From contig NZ_CP045429.1 in the NCBI RefSeq assembly GCF_005886805.2, forward strand, positions 186,001-250,000: DNA of 64,000 nucleotides. The letters are read 5' to 3'. The position numbers and the translations under genes are program-made. The stretch comes from Pseudoalteromonas rubra (GTDB lineage Bacteria; Pseudomonadota; Gammaproteobacteria; Enterobacterales; Alteromonadaceae). Below are positions 1-8,726 of this stretch, one piece after another (within the stretch, counting starts at the first letter, position 1; each line of letters begins with the position of its first letter). The notes under the pieces were generated by a model, which saw nothing but the letters and a program-made list of their open reading frames with translations, was not told where the DNA came from and did not search any database.

Positions 1-2352
1 TACTATTATGTAAGTCGTCAGTTTGAGCGGTTTGATAGTGAGGGTAACACAACCTCTTTGTATCATAGTCTGCTGATCTATCACTATACTCCTGAAATAG
101 TACAAACAGAGTTTTTGCCAAGTAACCTCGATGATATTCACGATATGTGGGCAAAAGACGAGGATTTGGGTTGGTACAAAGTCATGTTTGGACCTATGTT
201 TTGGAGCATAGAACATCCAGACAGTGTTAAAAACCAGTTGATTATCAATGGCGTTGTGCATCAGTACGAATTAGAAGATGGTAAGTTAGCGTTCATGCTC
301 GACGAGCAACCGCATTATGTGGAGCTCCTGAATTATGATGTTAGGGGTATGCAGATCTGTCTTTATGCTGCCAGCCAGGGGTGTCAGGAGTCTGATAAGC
401 AACAGTGGTATTACGATTTTGATGGTTACGAGATCACGACTCAGACAATAGGGCAGGGCAATTTTTATCCCGCCTATCAGGAAATCCCTAAAGGACACTC
501 TGCGCATGTCTATGTTGAGTCCGAGGCAGGTTATATGCTGCAGAGCATCACTGGCTGTGGTGGTGAGCTATCCGAGCCGAATTATTACATTCCAGCACGT
601 GATACGGATTGTGAAATTACCGCCACTTTTGTTGAAAAGGCCAATCTGGCAGAGCTGGCCGGTATCACGGATCCCCGCCTTGCTGAGTGCGTAAACCAGA
701 TGCCGGTGCAGTCTCCTCAGGCAATTACCTCACTTTCTTGCACACCGAGTGAATCAATCCAGTCACTGAACGGATTGAATAATTTGACTGGGTTACAAGA
801 GCTGACACTTGGTCCTGTGGCCGTCAGCGAATTCGATTTGTCTGGTTTGAGTCAACTGACATCCCTCAGCATTGAGGGGAGCGAACACGGTATTTCTGCC
901 TTGACTGTGTCTGATCCTGAACAGCTACTGGCGCTGAAATTGCAAGGTCTCGGACTCAATGATGAGACGCTGGCATCGTTAGGTTTGGCACGTTTCACCG
1001 CACTGCATCAACTGGATTTATCCGGCAATGCGCTAAGCACGTTCGACGCACAAAGCTGGCCCAATTTGACAACCCTGATATTGTCAGACAACCGGCTCGA
1101 AGGACTTAACCTTGAGCACAACCTTCAGTTACATTACCTGAATGTCAGCATGAATTCGCTGAGTGCGCTGAGTATTGAGAACAATCTGCAGCTGCGTTAT
1201 TTGGACGCCAGTTGGAACGCATTAGCGCAGTTGGACATGACTGAGAATACCGCACTGTACGGTGTGGAGCTTTCTGGAAATCACTTAACACAAGTGTTGA
1301 CAGGTGAGCACCCTATGCTGACCAGGTTCATTGCCGGACAGAATAGACTTACAGCAGTGCAGCTGGATGGAATGCCAGGATTAAATGAGCTAGAGCTACA
1401 TTATAATAATCTGACACAGCTGGATGTTGCTCATAATCCTAACTTGGAGATGCTCTACATTAGCGCCACACAACTCGACCAGTTGGACCTGTCCGCTAAC
1501 CGTAAGTTGCTATTACTTTACGTTGACAGCATGCCGTTTCTGGCCGAGTTGGATTTGAGTCAGAATTCGCAGCTGACAAACCTGGACATTAGCAACAATG
1601 GTCACTTACAGTCTCTTACACTGGCTGATGGATTGCAGCTTGAATATCTGAATGTGGGTTATAGCCCACTGCTGGTGAGTCAGTTGGGGCAGTTCAATGG
1701 CAGCCAGCTATCTAATTTGGATATCAGTGGAGTTGATGCTCGTTGGGTGGACCTGGCGCAGTATCCGAATCTGATATCATTAGTCTGGCAGCGGGCCGCA
1801 CTGGAGCAGATTGATTTGTCCAGCCTGACCAGACTCCAAAATCTGGCCGTCGGTCATAATCCGCTAACGCAAATTGATTTGAGCCATAACATTGAATTGG
1901 ATAGCCTGTCTTTTTCCTACACGTCCATTACCGAATTAGATTTGCAGTATAACCCGCGCCTGCAATATGTCTATACACAGGCCAACGCACTGCATTCAGT
2001 AACCGGGATTGAGGCGATAGAGAATAAAGATGTACAGCTGGATCTTGGCTTAAACCCGCTCAGTAATGATACCGTTTCTTACCTGTTACAGTTGGAAAAC
2101 GATGGGTACTATAACCTGACTTACAGTCAATCTTCTCTGGCTGAGATTACTATCACAGGGCAGGGCAGTGTCAGTGAGTCTGCTGTAGAGCTTGAAAACA
2201 ATCAGTCTCTGGAACTTATCTTACAGCCAGATGCCGGTCATCAGGTTGGTCGTGTCACAGGTTGTCCGGGCGAGTTACTGGGCACGGTATACCGACTCGG
2301 TCCACTGCAAGGCTACTGTGTGTTGCAGGTGGAGTTCGTGCCGCTACCATAA
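1..2352 (+). CDS. Leucine-rich-repeat protein, 5' end outside window
   Basis: The reading frame is open from base 1, so the TTG at 58 is not the real start and the N-terminus, with any signal peptide, lies upstream. The visible part (about 783 residues) has an unassigned N-terminal section, a divergent InlB-B-like beta domain (G-x-G ... GY ... V-x-G-C pattern), some twenty leucine-rich repeats of about 21 residues (L-x-x-L-D-L-S-x-N type), and a second copy of the beta domain at the C-terminus. The two beta domains therefore bracket the LRR solenoid. Proteins of this build are usually secreted or surface-exposed and bind other proteins, but no specific ligand can be named. A perfect-stem terminator follows. 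Repeat recognition is firm; function is inferred. Confidence 0.8.
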   Translation, partial: YYYVSRQFERFDSEGNTTSLYHSLLIYHYTPEIVQTEFLPSNLDDIHDMWAKDEDLGWYKVMFGPMFWSIEHPDSVKNQLIINGVVHQYELEDGKLAFMLDEQPHYVELLNYDVRGMQICLYAASQGCQESDKQQWYYDFDGYEITTQTIGQGNFYPAYQEIPKGHSAHVYVESEAGYMLQSITGCGGELSEPNYYIPARDTDCEITATFVEKANLAELAGITDPRLAECVNQMPVQSPQAITSLSCTPSESIQSLNGLNNLTGLQELTLGPVAVSEFDLSGLSQLTSLSIEGSEHGISALTVSDPEQLLALKLQGLGLNDETLASLGLARFTALHQLDLSGNALSTFDAQSWPNLTTLILSDNRLEGLNLEHNLQLHYLNVSMNSLSALSIENNLQLRYLDASWNALAQLDMTENTALYGVELSGNHLTQVLTGEHPMLTRFIAGQNRLTAVQLDGMPGLNELELHYNNLTQLDVAHNPNLEMLYISATQLDQLDLSANRKLLLLYVDSMPFLAELDLSQNSQLTNLDISNNGHLQSLTLADGLQLEYLNVGYSPLLVSQLGQFNGSQLSNLDISGVDARWVDLAQYPNLISLVWQRAALEQIDLSSLTRLQNLAVGHNPLTQIDLSHNIELDSLSFSYTSITELDLQYNPRLQYVYTQANALHSVTGIEAIENKDVQLDLGLNPLSNDTVSYLLQLENDGYYNLTYSQSSLAEITITGQGSVSESAVELENNQSLELILQPDAGHQVGRVTGCPGELLGTVYRLGPLQGYCVLQVEFVPLP

Positions 2353-2408
2353 CTCTGTACTCACCCAGCGTTTTGCAATGTAACCAAGATTGCCACAACG
2401 CTGACGCT

Positions 2409-2445
2409 AAAACAGGACTTTGCATGCAAAGTCCTGTTTTTGTAT
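2409..2445 (+). terminator. Rho-independent terminator after the LRR gene
   Basis: A perfect 16-bp inverted repeat (arms 2409-2424 and 2425-2440) whose right arm runs into T-rich sequence. It lies 57 bases past the LRR stop codon. The A-rich left flank could also let it work on the other strand, but no minus-strand gene ends here. Confidence 0.8.
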
Positions 2446-2609
2446 GCAGTAAACACTGAACTTGCAACTTGTGTATTTTTGATTTAAAAAATTGCAAAAA
2501 ACAGGCTAATTATTCTTTTAAACCGACTAAATAAACAGATTCAAAATCACAATTCCCCTTTAAATGGATTAAGATCTCCGCCAAATTGTCATCCCTAGGC
2601 GAGAGCAAA

Positions 2610-3242
2610 ATGACCGCAGTAAACAACCAGAATTTGCTACAACTTCGTTTTATTCAACAAACGCACATCGATGCGGTTAAACCTTCGTTTAACCGTCTGC
2701 CAGATAACCCTTATGCGGATGGTGCATTCCGTAAACGTCGTTATTCCGTATTGAAATTTGCCAATGGCGAAGTGGCTCTGCAGCCGACTAAAGCCTTTGT
2801 GCAGGACGACTCAATCAACACCTTTCAGGGCAACATTGAGCGTGTTTATGAAAATCTGGAAGCAGACCTGATCCACAGCGAAGGTTTCAAGCACCTGCTG
2901 AATGAATTTAAAGTAATGACAGGTATCAGCGATGAGCGTGACATCGAAGTCCATCAGTTCCGCATGCTGGCCATTGAGAGTGATACACCGCCAGCACCAG
3001 AAGGCGTGCATCAGGATGGTTTTGATCATGTGTGCGTATGTGGTGTGTCGCATGAGAACATCGCGGGTGGTGAGCTGCTGGTATACGAGCACAAAGACGC
3101 TGAGCCATGCTTTAAGATGGAGATCAAAGATGGTCTGTTTGCTCTGGTCAATGACCGTGAGGTTTGGCACAACGCGACGCCAATGAACAAGCTAGATGCC
3201 ACGCAAACGGGGTATCTGGACTGTTTTGTATTTACCGCGTAA
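2610..3242 (+). CDS. 2OG-Fe dioxygenase family protein (possible free amino-acid hydroxylase)
   Basis: A 210-residue protein resembling the 2OG-Fe dioxygenase family that includes the Bacillus L-isoleucine 4-hydroxylase. The iron facial triad is visible as H-x-D (V-H-Q-D-G, residues 134 and 136) and a distal His in E-V-W-H-N (about 187). The family hydroxylates free aliphatic L-amino acids using 2-oxoglutarate, O2 and Fe(II); the substrate here is unknown. The ATG at 2610 is preferred over an in-frame TTG at 2586 because the extra eight residues are not typical and the ATG has a GGCGAG-like ribosome binding site. Only 9 bases separate it from the PLP-enzyme gene, so the two are probably co-transcribed. 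Confidence 0.8.
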   Translation: MTAVNNQNLLQLRFIQQTHIDAVKPSFNRLPDNPYADGAFRKRRYSVLKFANGEVALQPTKAFVQDDSINTFQGNIERVYENLEADLIHSEGFKHLLNEFKVMTGISDERDIEVHQFRMLAIESDTPPAPEGVHQDGFDHVCVCGVSHENIAGGELLVYEHKDAEPCFKMEIKDGLFALVNDREVWHNATPMNKLDATQTGYLDCFVFTA

Positions 3243-3251
3243 GAGGCCATT

Positions 3252-4490
3252 ATGAATCTGAATCAAGTGCGTCGTCAGTTTCCTGCCCTGATGCAACAAG
3301 TGGCAGGCCGTTCCCCTATTTTCCTGGATGGCCCGGGTGGCTCGCAAGTGCCGCAGTCTGTGCTCAGTGCTATGTCTGCGTATCTGGGTTACTTTAACTC
3401 CAACCTGGGTGGAGCCTTTTTCTCCAGTGATAAAACCGTCGAGCTAATGGACAATGCGCGTCAGGCGGTGGCGGACTTGCTCAATGCGCCAGCCAAAGAG
3501 CAGATTGTTTTTGGTGCCAACATGACCAGCCTGACGTTCAGCTTTAGTCGCGCGATTTCACGCGACTGGCAGGCTGGTGATGAGATCATTGTAACCAATG
3601 CAGATCATTACTCCAATGTCTCGTCATGGCGTCAGGCTGCTGAGGATAAAGGGGCGAGTGTACATGCAGTGAAGGTGAATGAAGCCGATTGCACGCTGGA
3701 TATGGACCATTTCCGTAGCCTGCTCAATAGTAAGACTAAGCTGGTGGCCGTGACTTATGCGTCTAATACCACCGGCTCTATCAATGACATCAAACAGATA
3801 GTCGAACTGGCGCACCAGGTTGGTGCACTGGTATACGTTGATGCCGTGCACTATGCACCCCATGAGCTGATCGATGTTCAGGCGCTGGACTGTGATTTCC
3901 TGGCCTGCTCTGTCTATAAGTTCTTTGGTCCACACGTTGGTGTGGTATACGGTAAAATGGCCCATCTGGCTGGCTTTACGCCGTATAAAGTCGAACCTGC
4001 AAAAGACGTGGTGCCGGGCCGTTGGGAAACGGGCACCCAAAGTTTTGAAGGGCTGGCTGGGGTTGTGGCAGCCATTGACTATATTGCCTCGCTGAGTGGA
4101 TTACCTGAAGATACCCCGCGACGGGAACGTCTGGGTGTGGCTTTTGCCAATACCAAAGCTCATGAAATGGCGTTAAGTGAATACTTCTTGTCACGCCTGC
4201 AGGCATTTCCGCAAATCCGTTTGTATGGAATCAAAGACACGGCGCGCCTTGGCGAGCGCACCCCCACGTTTGCATTAACCTTTGATGGCATTGCTCCACG
4301 CACCGTGTCTGAATACCTGGGTAAACAGCATATTTGTGTGTGGGATGGTAACTTCTATGCACAGGGCCTATGTGAACAGCTGGGTGTAATGCAAAGCGGT
4401 GGAGTTGTGCGTATCGGTTGTATGCACTACAACACAATTGAAGAGCTGGACACCTTGTTCGGACACTTCGAAGCATTACTGGCACAGTAA
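3252..4490 (+). CDS. Class V aminotransferase fold, cysteine desulfurase-like protein
   Basis: A 412-residue fold-type I PLP enzyme of the 'cysteine desulfurase-like' (TIGR01976-type) subfamily. The PLP aspartate is in V-Y-V-D-A-V-H (D197) and the Schiff-base lysine in S-V-Y-K-F-F-G-P (K223). The R-A-G-H-H-C active-site loop of SufS/CsdA is replaced by an I-C-V-W-D-G-N-F-Y segment, so true sulfur transfer is doubtful. It follows the dioxygenase by 9 bases and a terminator closes the unit. The pair probably acts in one amino-acid modification or breakdown route, but this is inference; no substrate can be assigned. Confidence 0.8.
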   Translation: MNLNQVRRQFPALMQQVAGRSPIFLDGPGGSQVPQSVLSAMSAYLGYFNSNLGGAFFSSDKTVELMDNARQAVADLLNAPAKEQIVFGANMTSLTFSFSRAISRDWQAGDEIIVTNADHYSNVSSWRQAAEDKGASVHAVKVNEADCTLDMDHFRSLLNSKTKLVAVTYASNTTGSINDIKQIVELAHQVGALVYVDAVHYAPHELIDVQALDCDFLACSVYKFFGPHVGVVYGKMAHLAGFTPYKVEPAKDVVPGRWETGTQSFEGLAGVVAAIDYIASLSGLPEDTPRRERLGVAFANTKAHEMALSEYFLSRLQAFPQIRLYGIKDTARLGERTPTFALTFDGIAPRTVSEYLGKQHICVWDGNFYAQGLCEQLGVMQSGGVVRIGCMHYNTIEELDTLFGHFEALLAQ

Positions 4491-4494
4491 TACT

Positions 4495-4521
4495 AAAAAG
4501 GCGCCTGAGGGCGCCTTTTTT
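4495..4521. terminator. Bidirectional terminator between convergent genes
   Basis: GGCGCC arms (4500-4505 and 4510-4515) flanked by five A on the left and six T on the right. The structure can end both the plus-strand PLP-enzyme transcript and the minus-strand cNMP-binding gene. Confidence 0.85.
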
Positions 4522-4527
4522 GAGTGT

Positions 4528-4986
4528 TCATAAATGGTCTTCAATATAATGGTTGAGTTGACTGATCCGTGCACTCATCCCTTCAATGATCTTATCTTTG
4601 ATTTTCTCTCTGATCACATTAGGTAAACGTGTCAATGCATCGGGCGTAATAGCCAGCAGGATGGTGTCTTTGCATGCCAGTGCGCTGGTGCTGCGTTCCC
4701 GGTGAGAAATAAAAGCGCCTTCGCCGAGAAATTCACCTGGGCCGACCCGGCCAATGGCATGATGTTGATCCTGGTTGTAGATAGACAGCTCACCACTGAG
4801 CACAATGTACAGTCGATTGTCTTTATCAAAACGCCGAAATGCGTGCCTGTCTTTGCTGACCAGGTACAGATGGCTAAAGGACTCAAGCAGCACCTGACGT
4901 TCGGACAGCGTAAACTCTTTGAAAAAGGTGAGTCTGTTGAGAATTTCCAACTGTTTGATCAGTGGGATATGCTCCAGTAGTTTCAT
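4528..4986 (-). CDS. Cyclic nucleotide-binding domain protein without DNA-binding domain
   Basis: A 152-residue protein made of one CRP-like beta-roll: the pattern runs from L-Y-I-V-L-S-G-E through G-P-G-E-F-L-G-E-G-A-F to R-S-T-S-A, the usual phosphate-binding cassette of cAMP/cGMP-binding folds. There is no helix-turn-helix after it, so it is not a CRP/FNR transcription factor. It may be a stand-alone nucleotide sensor or a structural relative that no longer binds nucleotide. An in-frame ATG at 4998 would add four residues (MLYI); the ATG at 4986 is chosen by alignment feel only. It is downstream of the small peptide gene but separated from it by a terminator. Confidence 0.75.
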   Translation of the reverse strand: MKLLEHIPLIKQLEILNRLTFFKEFTLSERQVLLESFSHLYLVSKDRHAFRRFDKDNRLYIVLSGELSIYNQDQHHAIGRVGPGEFLGEGAFISHRERSTSALACKDTILLAITPDALTRLPNVIREKIKDKIIEGMSARISQLNHYIEDHL

Positions 4987-5063
4987 GATATAAAGCAAGT
5001 TCGGATCAATATGACAGCATAGTGCTTGCTTTTTACAATGGGGTCAAGGCAGAAGCCAGTTCG

Positions 5064-5090
5064 AAAACTGCCGGGCTTTCACTCGGCAGT
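5064..5090 (-). terminator. Terminator of the 5102-5278 peptide gene
   Basis: Read on the minus strand, a 7-bp stem (ACTGCCG with CGGCAGT) closes a 10-base loop and is followed by TTTT. It begins 12 bases after the peptide stop codon, so the peptide transcript ends before the cNMP gene. Confidence 0.7.
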
Positions 5091-5101
5091 CAGGTGTATA
5101 T

Positions 5102-5278
5102 TTAGCAGCCTGGATCATACGGAGAGGTTGGGCAAGTTAGTCCTTGATAGGTCATACATCCCTTGTTATAGGGTGAGCTGGCATACATACCACCTGCAGC
5201 TTGTGGTGTTAGCTCCTGAGCTAATGGCGTTTTGTTGTTCAAGCGTTTGAGCGATTTTTTCTGTAAGCTGATTTTCAT
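5102..5278 (-). CDS. Small GG-leader, Cys-containing peptide precursor (family member 1)
   Basis: A 58-residue ORF. It begins M-K-I-S-L-Q-K-K and its Lys/Leu-rich leader ends L-T-P-Q-A-A-G-G at residue 30. The remaining 28 residues hold three Cys (41, 49, 58), five Pro or Tyr-Pro-type turns, and end in G-C. An AAGGA ribosome binding site sits 6 bases before the ATG, and a terminator follows directly. The same leader pattern (MK-hydrophobic-x-L-x-KK-x-x-K-x-L ... T-P-x-x-A-G-G) recurs in the 31787-31981 gene with an unrelated C-terminal part. By analogy with double-Gly leader peptides it is probably cleaved after GG and exported or modified; no processing gene is adjacent. It lies 108 bases after ntrC, with no clear promoter recognised. 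Coding status rests on the ribosome binding site, the paralogue and the terminator. Confidence 0.75.
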   Translation of the reverse strand: MKISLQKKSLKRLNNKTPLAQELTPQAAGGMYASSPYNKGCMTYQGLTCPTSPYDPGC

Positions 5279-5386
5279 AGTCGTTCCTTAAATGTTGTAG
5301 TTTTAGTGTGCAAAGTGCACTTATTAAAAGTACGAGTTCAAGCTTTTAGGAACAAGTGATGTTTTTTCATACAGGCAACGCTTTTC

Positions 5387-6787
5387 TCAGGTAAAGTTTC
5401 GTTCCTTCAATTTGCGGGTCAGGGTATTACGGCCCCAGCCAATTTTCAGCGCCGCTTCCTGCTTGTGACCATGGCATACGGCCAGCGCAGTTTTGATCAG
5501 GCGGGTCTCCAGCTGGGCCTGTACCTGAGGCCAGATGTCTTCTTTGCCCTGATGGAGCTCTTGTTCCAGCCAGTTTTGAAAGGCATCCAGCCAGTCACCT
5601 TCAATGGCATCCACAGCGGTAGCTTTGATTGGCTGGTTCAGCTCTTCTGGCAGGTCAGCGACATTGATGACATCACCAGGTGCCATCACCGTTAACCAGC
5701 GACAGCTGTTTTCAAGCTGACGCACGTTACCTGGCCAGTGAAATGCCTGCATAACCTTGAGCGCTTCGGTTGTTAGTATCTTGCAAGGGACTTTTAACTC
5801 TTTGGCACTGCGTACGAGAAAGTTCTCACTTAGTTTGGCAATGTCTTCTCGGCGCTCACGCAGCGGCGGCAGCTTAAGCCGAACGACATTCAGGCGGTGG
5901 AATAAGTCTTCGCGAAACTCCCCCTGTTCTACCAGGCGCTCCAGGTCCTGATGGGTGGCCGCAATGATCCGCACGTCGACCTTAACGCTGTGATGGCCGC
6001 CTACCCGGTAAAACTCGCCATCTGCCAGCACTCTGAGCAGGCGGGTTTGCACGTCCAGTGGCATGTCGCCGATTTCATCCAGAAACAGCGTACCACCATT
6101 AGCCTGCTCAAATCGTCCCCGACGTATGCTGTCTGCACCGGTAAAGGCGCCTTTTTCGTGGCCAAAGAGTTCAGATTCAACGAGGTCTTTGGGAATGGCT
6201 GCCATATTCAGTGCGATAAACGGCTGTTCCCGGCGCGGACTGTGGTTGTGCAAAGCGCCAGCCACCAGTTCTTTACCTGTGCCTGACTCTCCGTTGATCA
6301 ATACGCTCATGCTGGAGACCGAGAGTTTACCGATGGCCCGGAAAACCTCCTGCATGGCCGGCGCTTCACCAATGATATCGGGCTGTTTGGCATTGTTGCT
6401 GGGGCGCTTCGCTTTGTTATTTTGTGAGCTGGCCTGATAAGCGCGCTCCACCAGAGAGACGGCTTCGTCCAGATCAAACGGCTTGGCGAGATATTCAAAC
6501 GCCCCCTTTTGAAAGGCATTGACCGCCGAATCCAGATCGGAATGGGCAGTCATGATGATGACTGGCAGGTTGGGGTGTTGCTCTGCGATTTCTTCCAGCA
6601 AGGCCATACCATCTATGCCGGGCATTCTGACATCTGAGATCAATACTGCGGGTTGATCATAGGTCAGCGCGGTGAGTACATCCTGGCCATTAGAGAAACT
6701 CTCAGTTTGAAAGCCTGCACGCGCCAGCGCTTTTTCCAGAACAAAGCGAATAGATGCATCATCATCGACAAGCCAAACATTTTTCAT
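5387..6787 (-). CDS. ntrC: Nitrogen regulation response regulator NtrC (NR-I)
   Basis: A 466-residue sigma-54 activator. The receiver domain has the acidic D8-D9-D10 pocket and phospho-acceptor D52 (S-D-V-R-M-P). The AAA+ domain (about 140-375) carries the Walker A motif G-E-S-G-T-G-K-E, the sigma-54 loop G-A-F-T-G-A and the E-I-G-D-M-P Walker B region; the C-terminus has a Fis-type helix-turn-helix. When nitrogen is limiting, NtrB phosphorylates it and it drives glnA. It follows ntrB by 52 bases on the same strand, and its probable operators are found at ntrB and glnA in this window. Confidence 0.96.
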   Translation of the reverse strand: MKNVWLVDDDASIRFVLEKALARAGFQTESFSNGQDVLTALTYDQPAVLISDVRMPGIDGMALLEEIAEQHPNLPVIIMTAHSDLDSAVNAFQKGAFEYLAKPFDLDEAVSLVERAYQASSQNNKAKRPSNNAKQPDIIGEAPAMQEVFRAIGKLSVSSMSVLINGESGTGKELVAGALHNHSPRREQPFIALNMAAIPKDLVESELFGHEKGAFTGADSIRRGRFEQANGGTLFLDEIGDMPLDVQTRLLRVLADGEFYRVGGHHSVKVDVRIIAATHQDLERLVEQGEFREDLFHRLNVVRLKLPPLRERREDIAKLSENFLVRSAKELKVPCKILTTEALKVMQAFHWPGNVRQLENSCRWLTVMAPGDVINVADLPEELNQPIKATAVDAIEGDWLDAFQNWLEQELHQGKEDIWPQVQAQLETRLIKTALAVCHGHKQEAALKIGWGRNTLTRKLKERNFT

Positions 6788-6839
6788 GGTGTGATCCCAC
6801 TTCTCAAAATAGGTTATGAACGCACGTCACAAGACGCGT

Positions 6840-7901
6840 TTATGCTTCAAAGGGCAGGTAGATGGCAAACTCAGTATGGCCAGGCCAGCTGTCGCAATCG
6901 ATGAAACCATGGTGTTGCTCGACCAGTGTTTGGGCAATAGACAAGCCTAATCCAGAACCACCTTCCTTGTTGGTTACCATAGGGTAAAACAAGGTGGCCT
7001 GCATTTCCTGGGCAATGCCGGGGCCGTTATCTGTGACCCTGATCTGCAACGCTTTTTTCATCAGTTGCTTACCGCGTCTGATACGATGACGGATCCGGGT
7101 TGACACTTTTATCTCGCCTTGCTCACCCAGCGCCTGTTGTGCGTTGCGGATAATGTTTAACACCACCTGCTGGATTTTGGCTTCATCCATAACCACATCC
7201 GGAATGCTCGGGTCATAGTCTTTGACCAGGCGGATCCCAGCGGCCCCATCGAGTTCACTGAGCCGGATCACCGACTCCAACATACGATGGACATTACAAG
7301 GCTCTTTGCGAGGCAATTCGTTAGGGCCCAGTAGCCGGTCTACCAACTCGGTCAGGCGATCCGCTTGCTCAATAATTAACTCTGCGCATTCGTCCCGCTC
7401 TTCCTGCTGCACTTCATACTGCAATAATTGCGCCGCTCCTCGGATCCCACCCAACGGATTTTTGATTTCGTGTGCCAGGCCGCGGATCAAGTTGCGGGCA
7501 GCCTGATATTGGTGGGCCTGATTAAAGGCCTGATCGAATCGTAGTTCTTCATCGATACGGCGACATTCTAGTTGGATAAATGCCCGGTTTTGGAACATAA
7601 AACGACGTGCAAACAGGTTTAGTGTGCTGGCGCGATTATCGATGAAGACCACGTCAACCTTGTGTTGCTGGCAATCGACACCGTCTTCCAGTACGTAACG
7701 CTGAAGCCGCTTCATGTCGATCATATGGTGATGAAAAATCGCTTCGAATGGCTGATTTAGTAAGCGTTTACTGCCCAGGCCAAGGAGTTCGCTGGCGCTG
7801 TTGTTGGCAAAATAGATGGTGAGGTCTTCGGTCAGTAAGATCACTGCAGTGGATAGATTTTGCCATAATTCATGTATTAATTCTGAGGAGGGTTGTGCCA
7901 T
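6840..7901 (-). CDS. glnL: Nitrogen regulation sensor kinase NtrB (NR-II)
   Basis: A 353-residue cytoplasmic kinase: PAS domain (about 1-110), phospho-acceptor His in H-E-I-K-N-P-L, and a HATPase domain with N-I-I-R-N-A-Q-Q-A and D-N-G-P-G-I. It has no membrane segment, as expected for NtrB, which is controlled by PII protein. The ATG at 7901, with AAGGCG just upstream, is preferred to an in-frame GTG at 7931, because the longer form would run through the NtrC operator at 7914-7930. Confidence 0.95.
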   Translation of the reverse strand: MAQPSSELIHELWQNLSTAVILLTEDLTIYFANNSASELLGLGSKRLLNQPFEAIFHHHMIDMKRLQRYVLEDGVDCQQHKVDVVFIDNRASTLNLFARRFMFQNRAFIQLECRRIDEELRFDQAFNQAHQYQAARNLIRGLAHEIKNPLGGIRGAAQLLQYEVQQEERDECAELIIEQADRLTELVDRLLGPNELPRKEPCNVHRMLESVIRLSELDGAAGIRLVKDYDPSIPDVVMDEAKIQQVVLNIIRNAQQALGEQGEIKVSTRIRHRIRRGKQLMKKALQIRVTDNGPGIAQEMQATLFYPMVTNKEGGSGLGLSIAQTLVEQHHGFIDCDSWPGHTEFAIYLPFEA

Positions 7902-7913
7902 ATTGGATCGCCT

Positions 7914-7930
7914 TGCACCAAGTTGGTGCA
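7914..7930 (-). promoter_or_regulatory. NtrC binding site in the ntrB leader
   Basis: TGCACCA-N3-TGGTGCA, an exact match to the enterobacterial NtrC consensus and a perfect dyad. It lies 13 bases before the ntrB ATG and abuts its ribosome binding site. In E. coli a comparable site lets NtrC hold down the minor ntrBC promoter; the same autoregulation is inferred here. Confidence 0.8.
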
Positions 7931-7958
7931 CAGCAGATTAGCACACCTATTATTATAA

Positions 7959-8471
7959 TCAACGGTTGAGCACGCTGGCGCGGTGCAGAAAAAAGGTGGT
8001 TACTGCACTTTGGGCAACCAGCTTGCCTTTGTCATTAAATACTTTCATTTGCAATTTGTGTTCCCCTCTGGGCACATCGCGTAACGCAAAAGATGCTGTG
8101 GTTTGTTTGGGCCCGGTCGCTTTGCCATCAAGAAACAGCTGAACCTGAAAACCATTTGCAAAGCGCGGTGTCACTAGGCCATTCACATACACGCTACCGC
8201 TGTTTTCACGTAGCGTTTGCTGATCGCTTGGGGCTGTAATTTTTGCCTGATAAGAAACGGTGGGCGTGGACTGTGTGGGTGTTAAAATACTGGTGTCAGT
8301 CGCTGGCATGGTGAGCATATTGGTGCTCAATTTGACCTTCTCAGAGCCTTTTTTTGGCACATCCGAATAGACCCAGTTACCATTTTCGTCTTTCCAGCGG
8401 TAGACTTTTTGATCTGACACAGCACTTGCGCTGTACACCAAACAGAGAATCACCCAATAAAGCCGCAACAC
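7959..8471 (-). CDS. DUF4124 domain-containing exported protein
   Basis: About 170 residues. A hydrophobic signal-type N-terminus (L-Y-W-V-I-L-C-L-V-Y-S-A-S-A) precedes a DUF4124 motif (V-Y-R-W-K-D-E-N-G-N-W-V-Y-S-D-V-P), then a Thr/Pro linker and a beta-rich C-terminal domain of fibronectin-like character. The start is uncertain: GTG at 8471 has AAGGTG five bases upstream, while ATG at 8495 would give 178 residues with a charged extension. Proteins of this kind often lie between glnA and ntrB in related genera, but their role in nitrogen metabolism is unknown. Likely periplasmic. Confidence 0.8.
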   Translation of the reverse strand: MLRLYWVILCLVYSASAVSDQKVYRWKDENGNWVYSDVPKKGSEKVKLSTNMLTMPATDTSILTPTQSTPTVSYQAKITAPSDQQTLRENSGSVYVNGLVTPRFANGFQVQLFLDGKATGPKQTTASFALRDVPRGEHKLQMKVFNDKGKLVAQSAVTTFFLHRASVLNR

Positions 8472-8552
8472 GATTTCACCTTGCTTAAAAGACACACATT
8501 ACCAGCTATAACTTTAGTGCTTTTAGCGCAAGTTTACCATTGCACCGGCATG

Positions 8553-8574
8553 AAAAAAGCCCGCATTGCGGGCT
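8553..8574 (-). terminator. Terminator downstream of glnA
   Basis: On the minus strand an AGCCCGC/GCGGGCT stem is followed by TTTTTT. It lies about 150 bases beyond the glnA stop and just before the DUF4124 gene, so it should separate the two transcripts at least partly. A further imperfect inverted repeat without a T tract lies nearer to glnA (about 8682-8708). Confidence 0.75.
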
Positions 8575-8726
8575 TGAGAACACATATGATTTAAGAGCGC
8601 AGAGTCAGCCTGTTCTTTCACGACCAGCGGACTGATCAGTGAGTGAATGCAGCTGAAATAAGCATTCCGGATCGCGCAGTGTGTCAGCTGTAACAGCTCA
8701 CACACACCAGAACACTGAAAACCAGC

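Noticed and set aside
8682..8708. Imperfect inverted repeat just after glnA as main terminator
   Set aside because: It has no T tract; the hairpin at 8553-8574 has one and is the better candidate.
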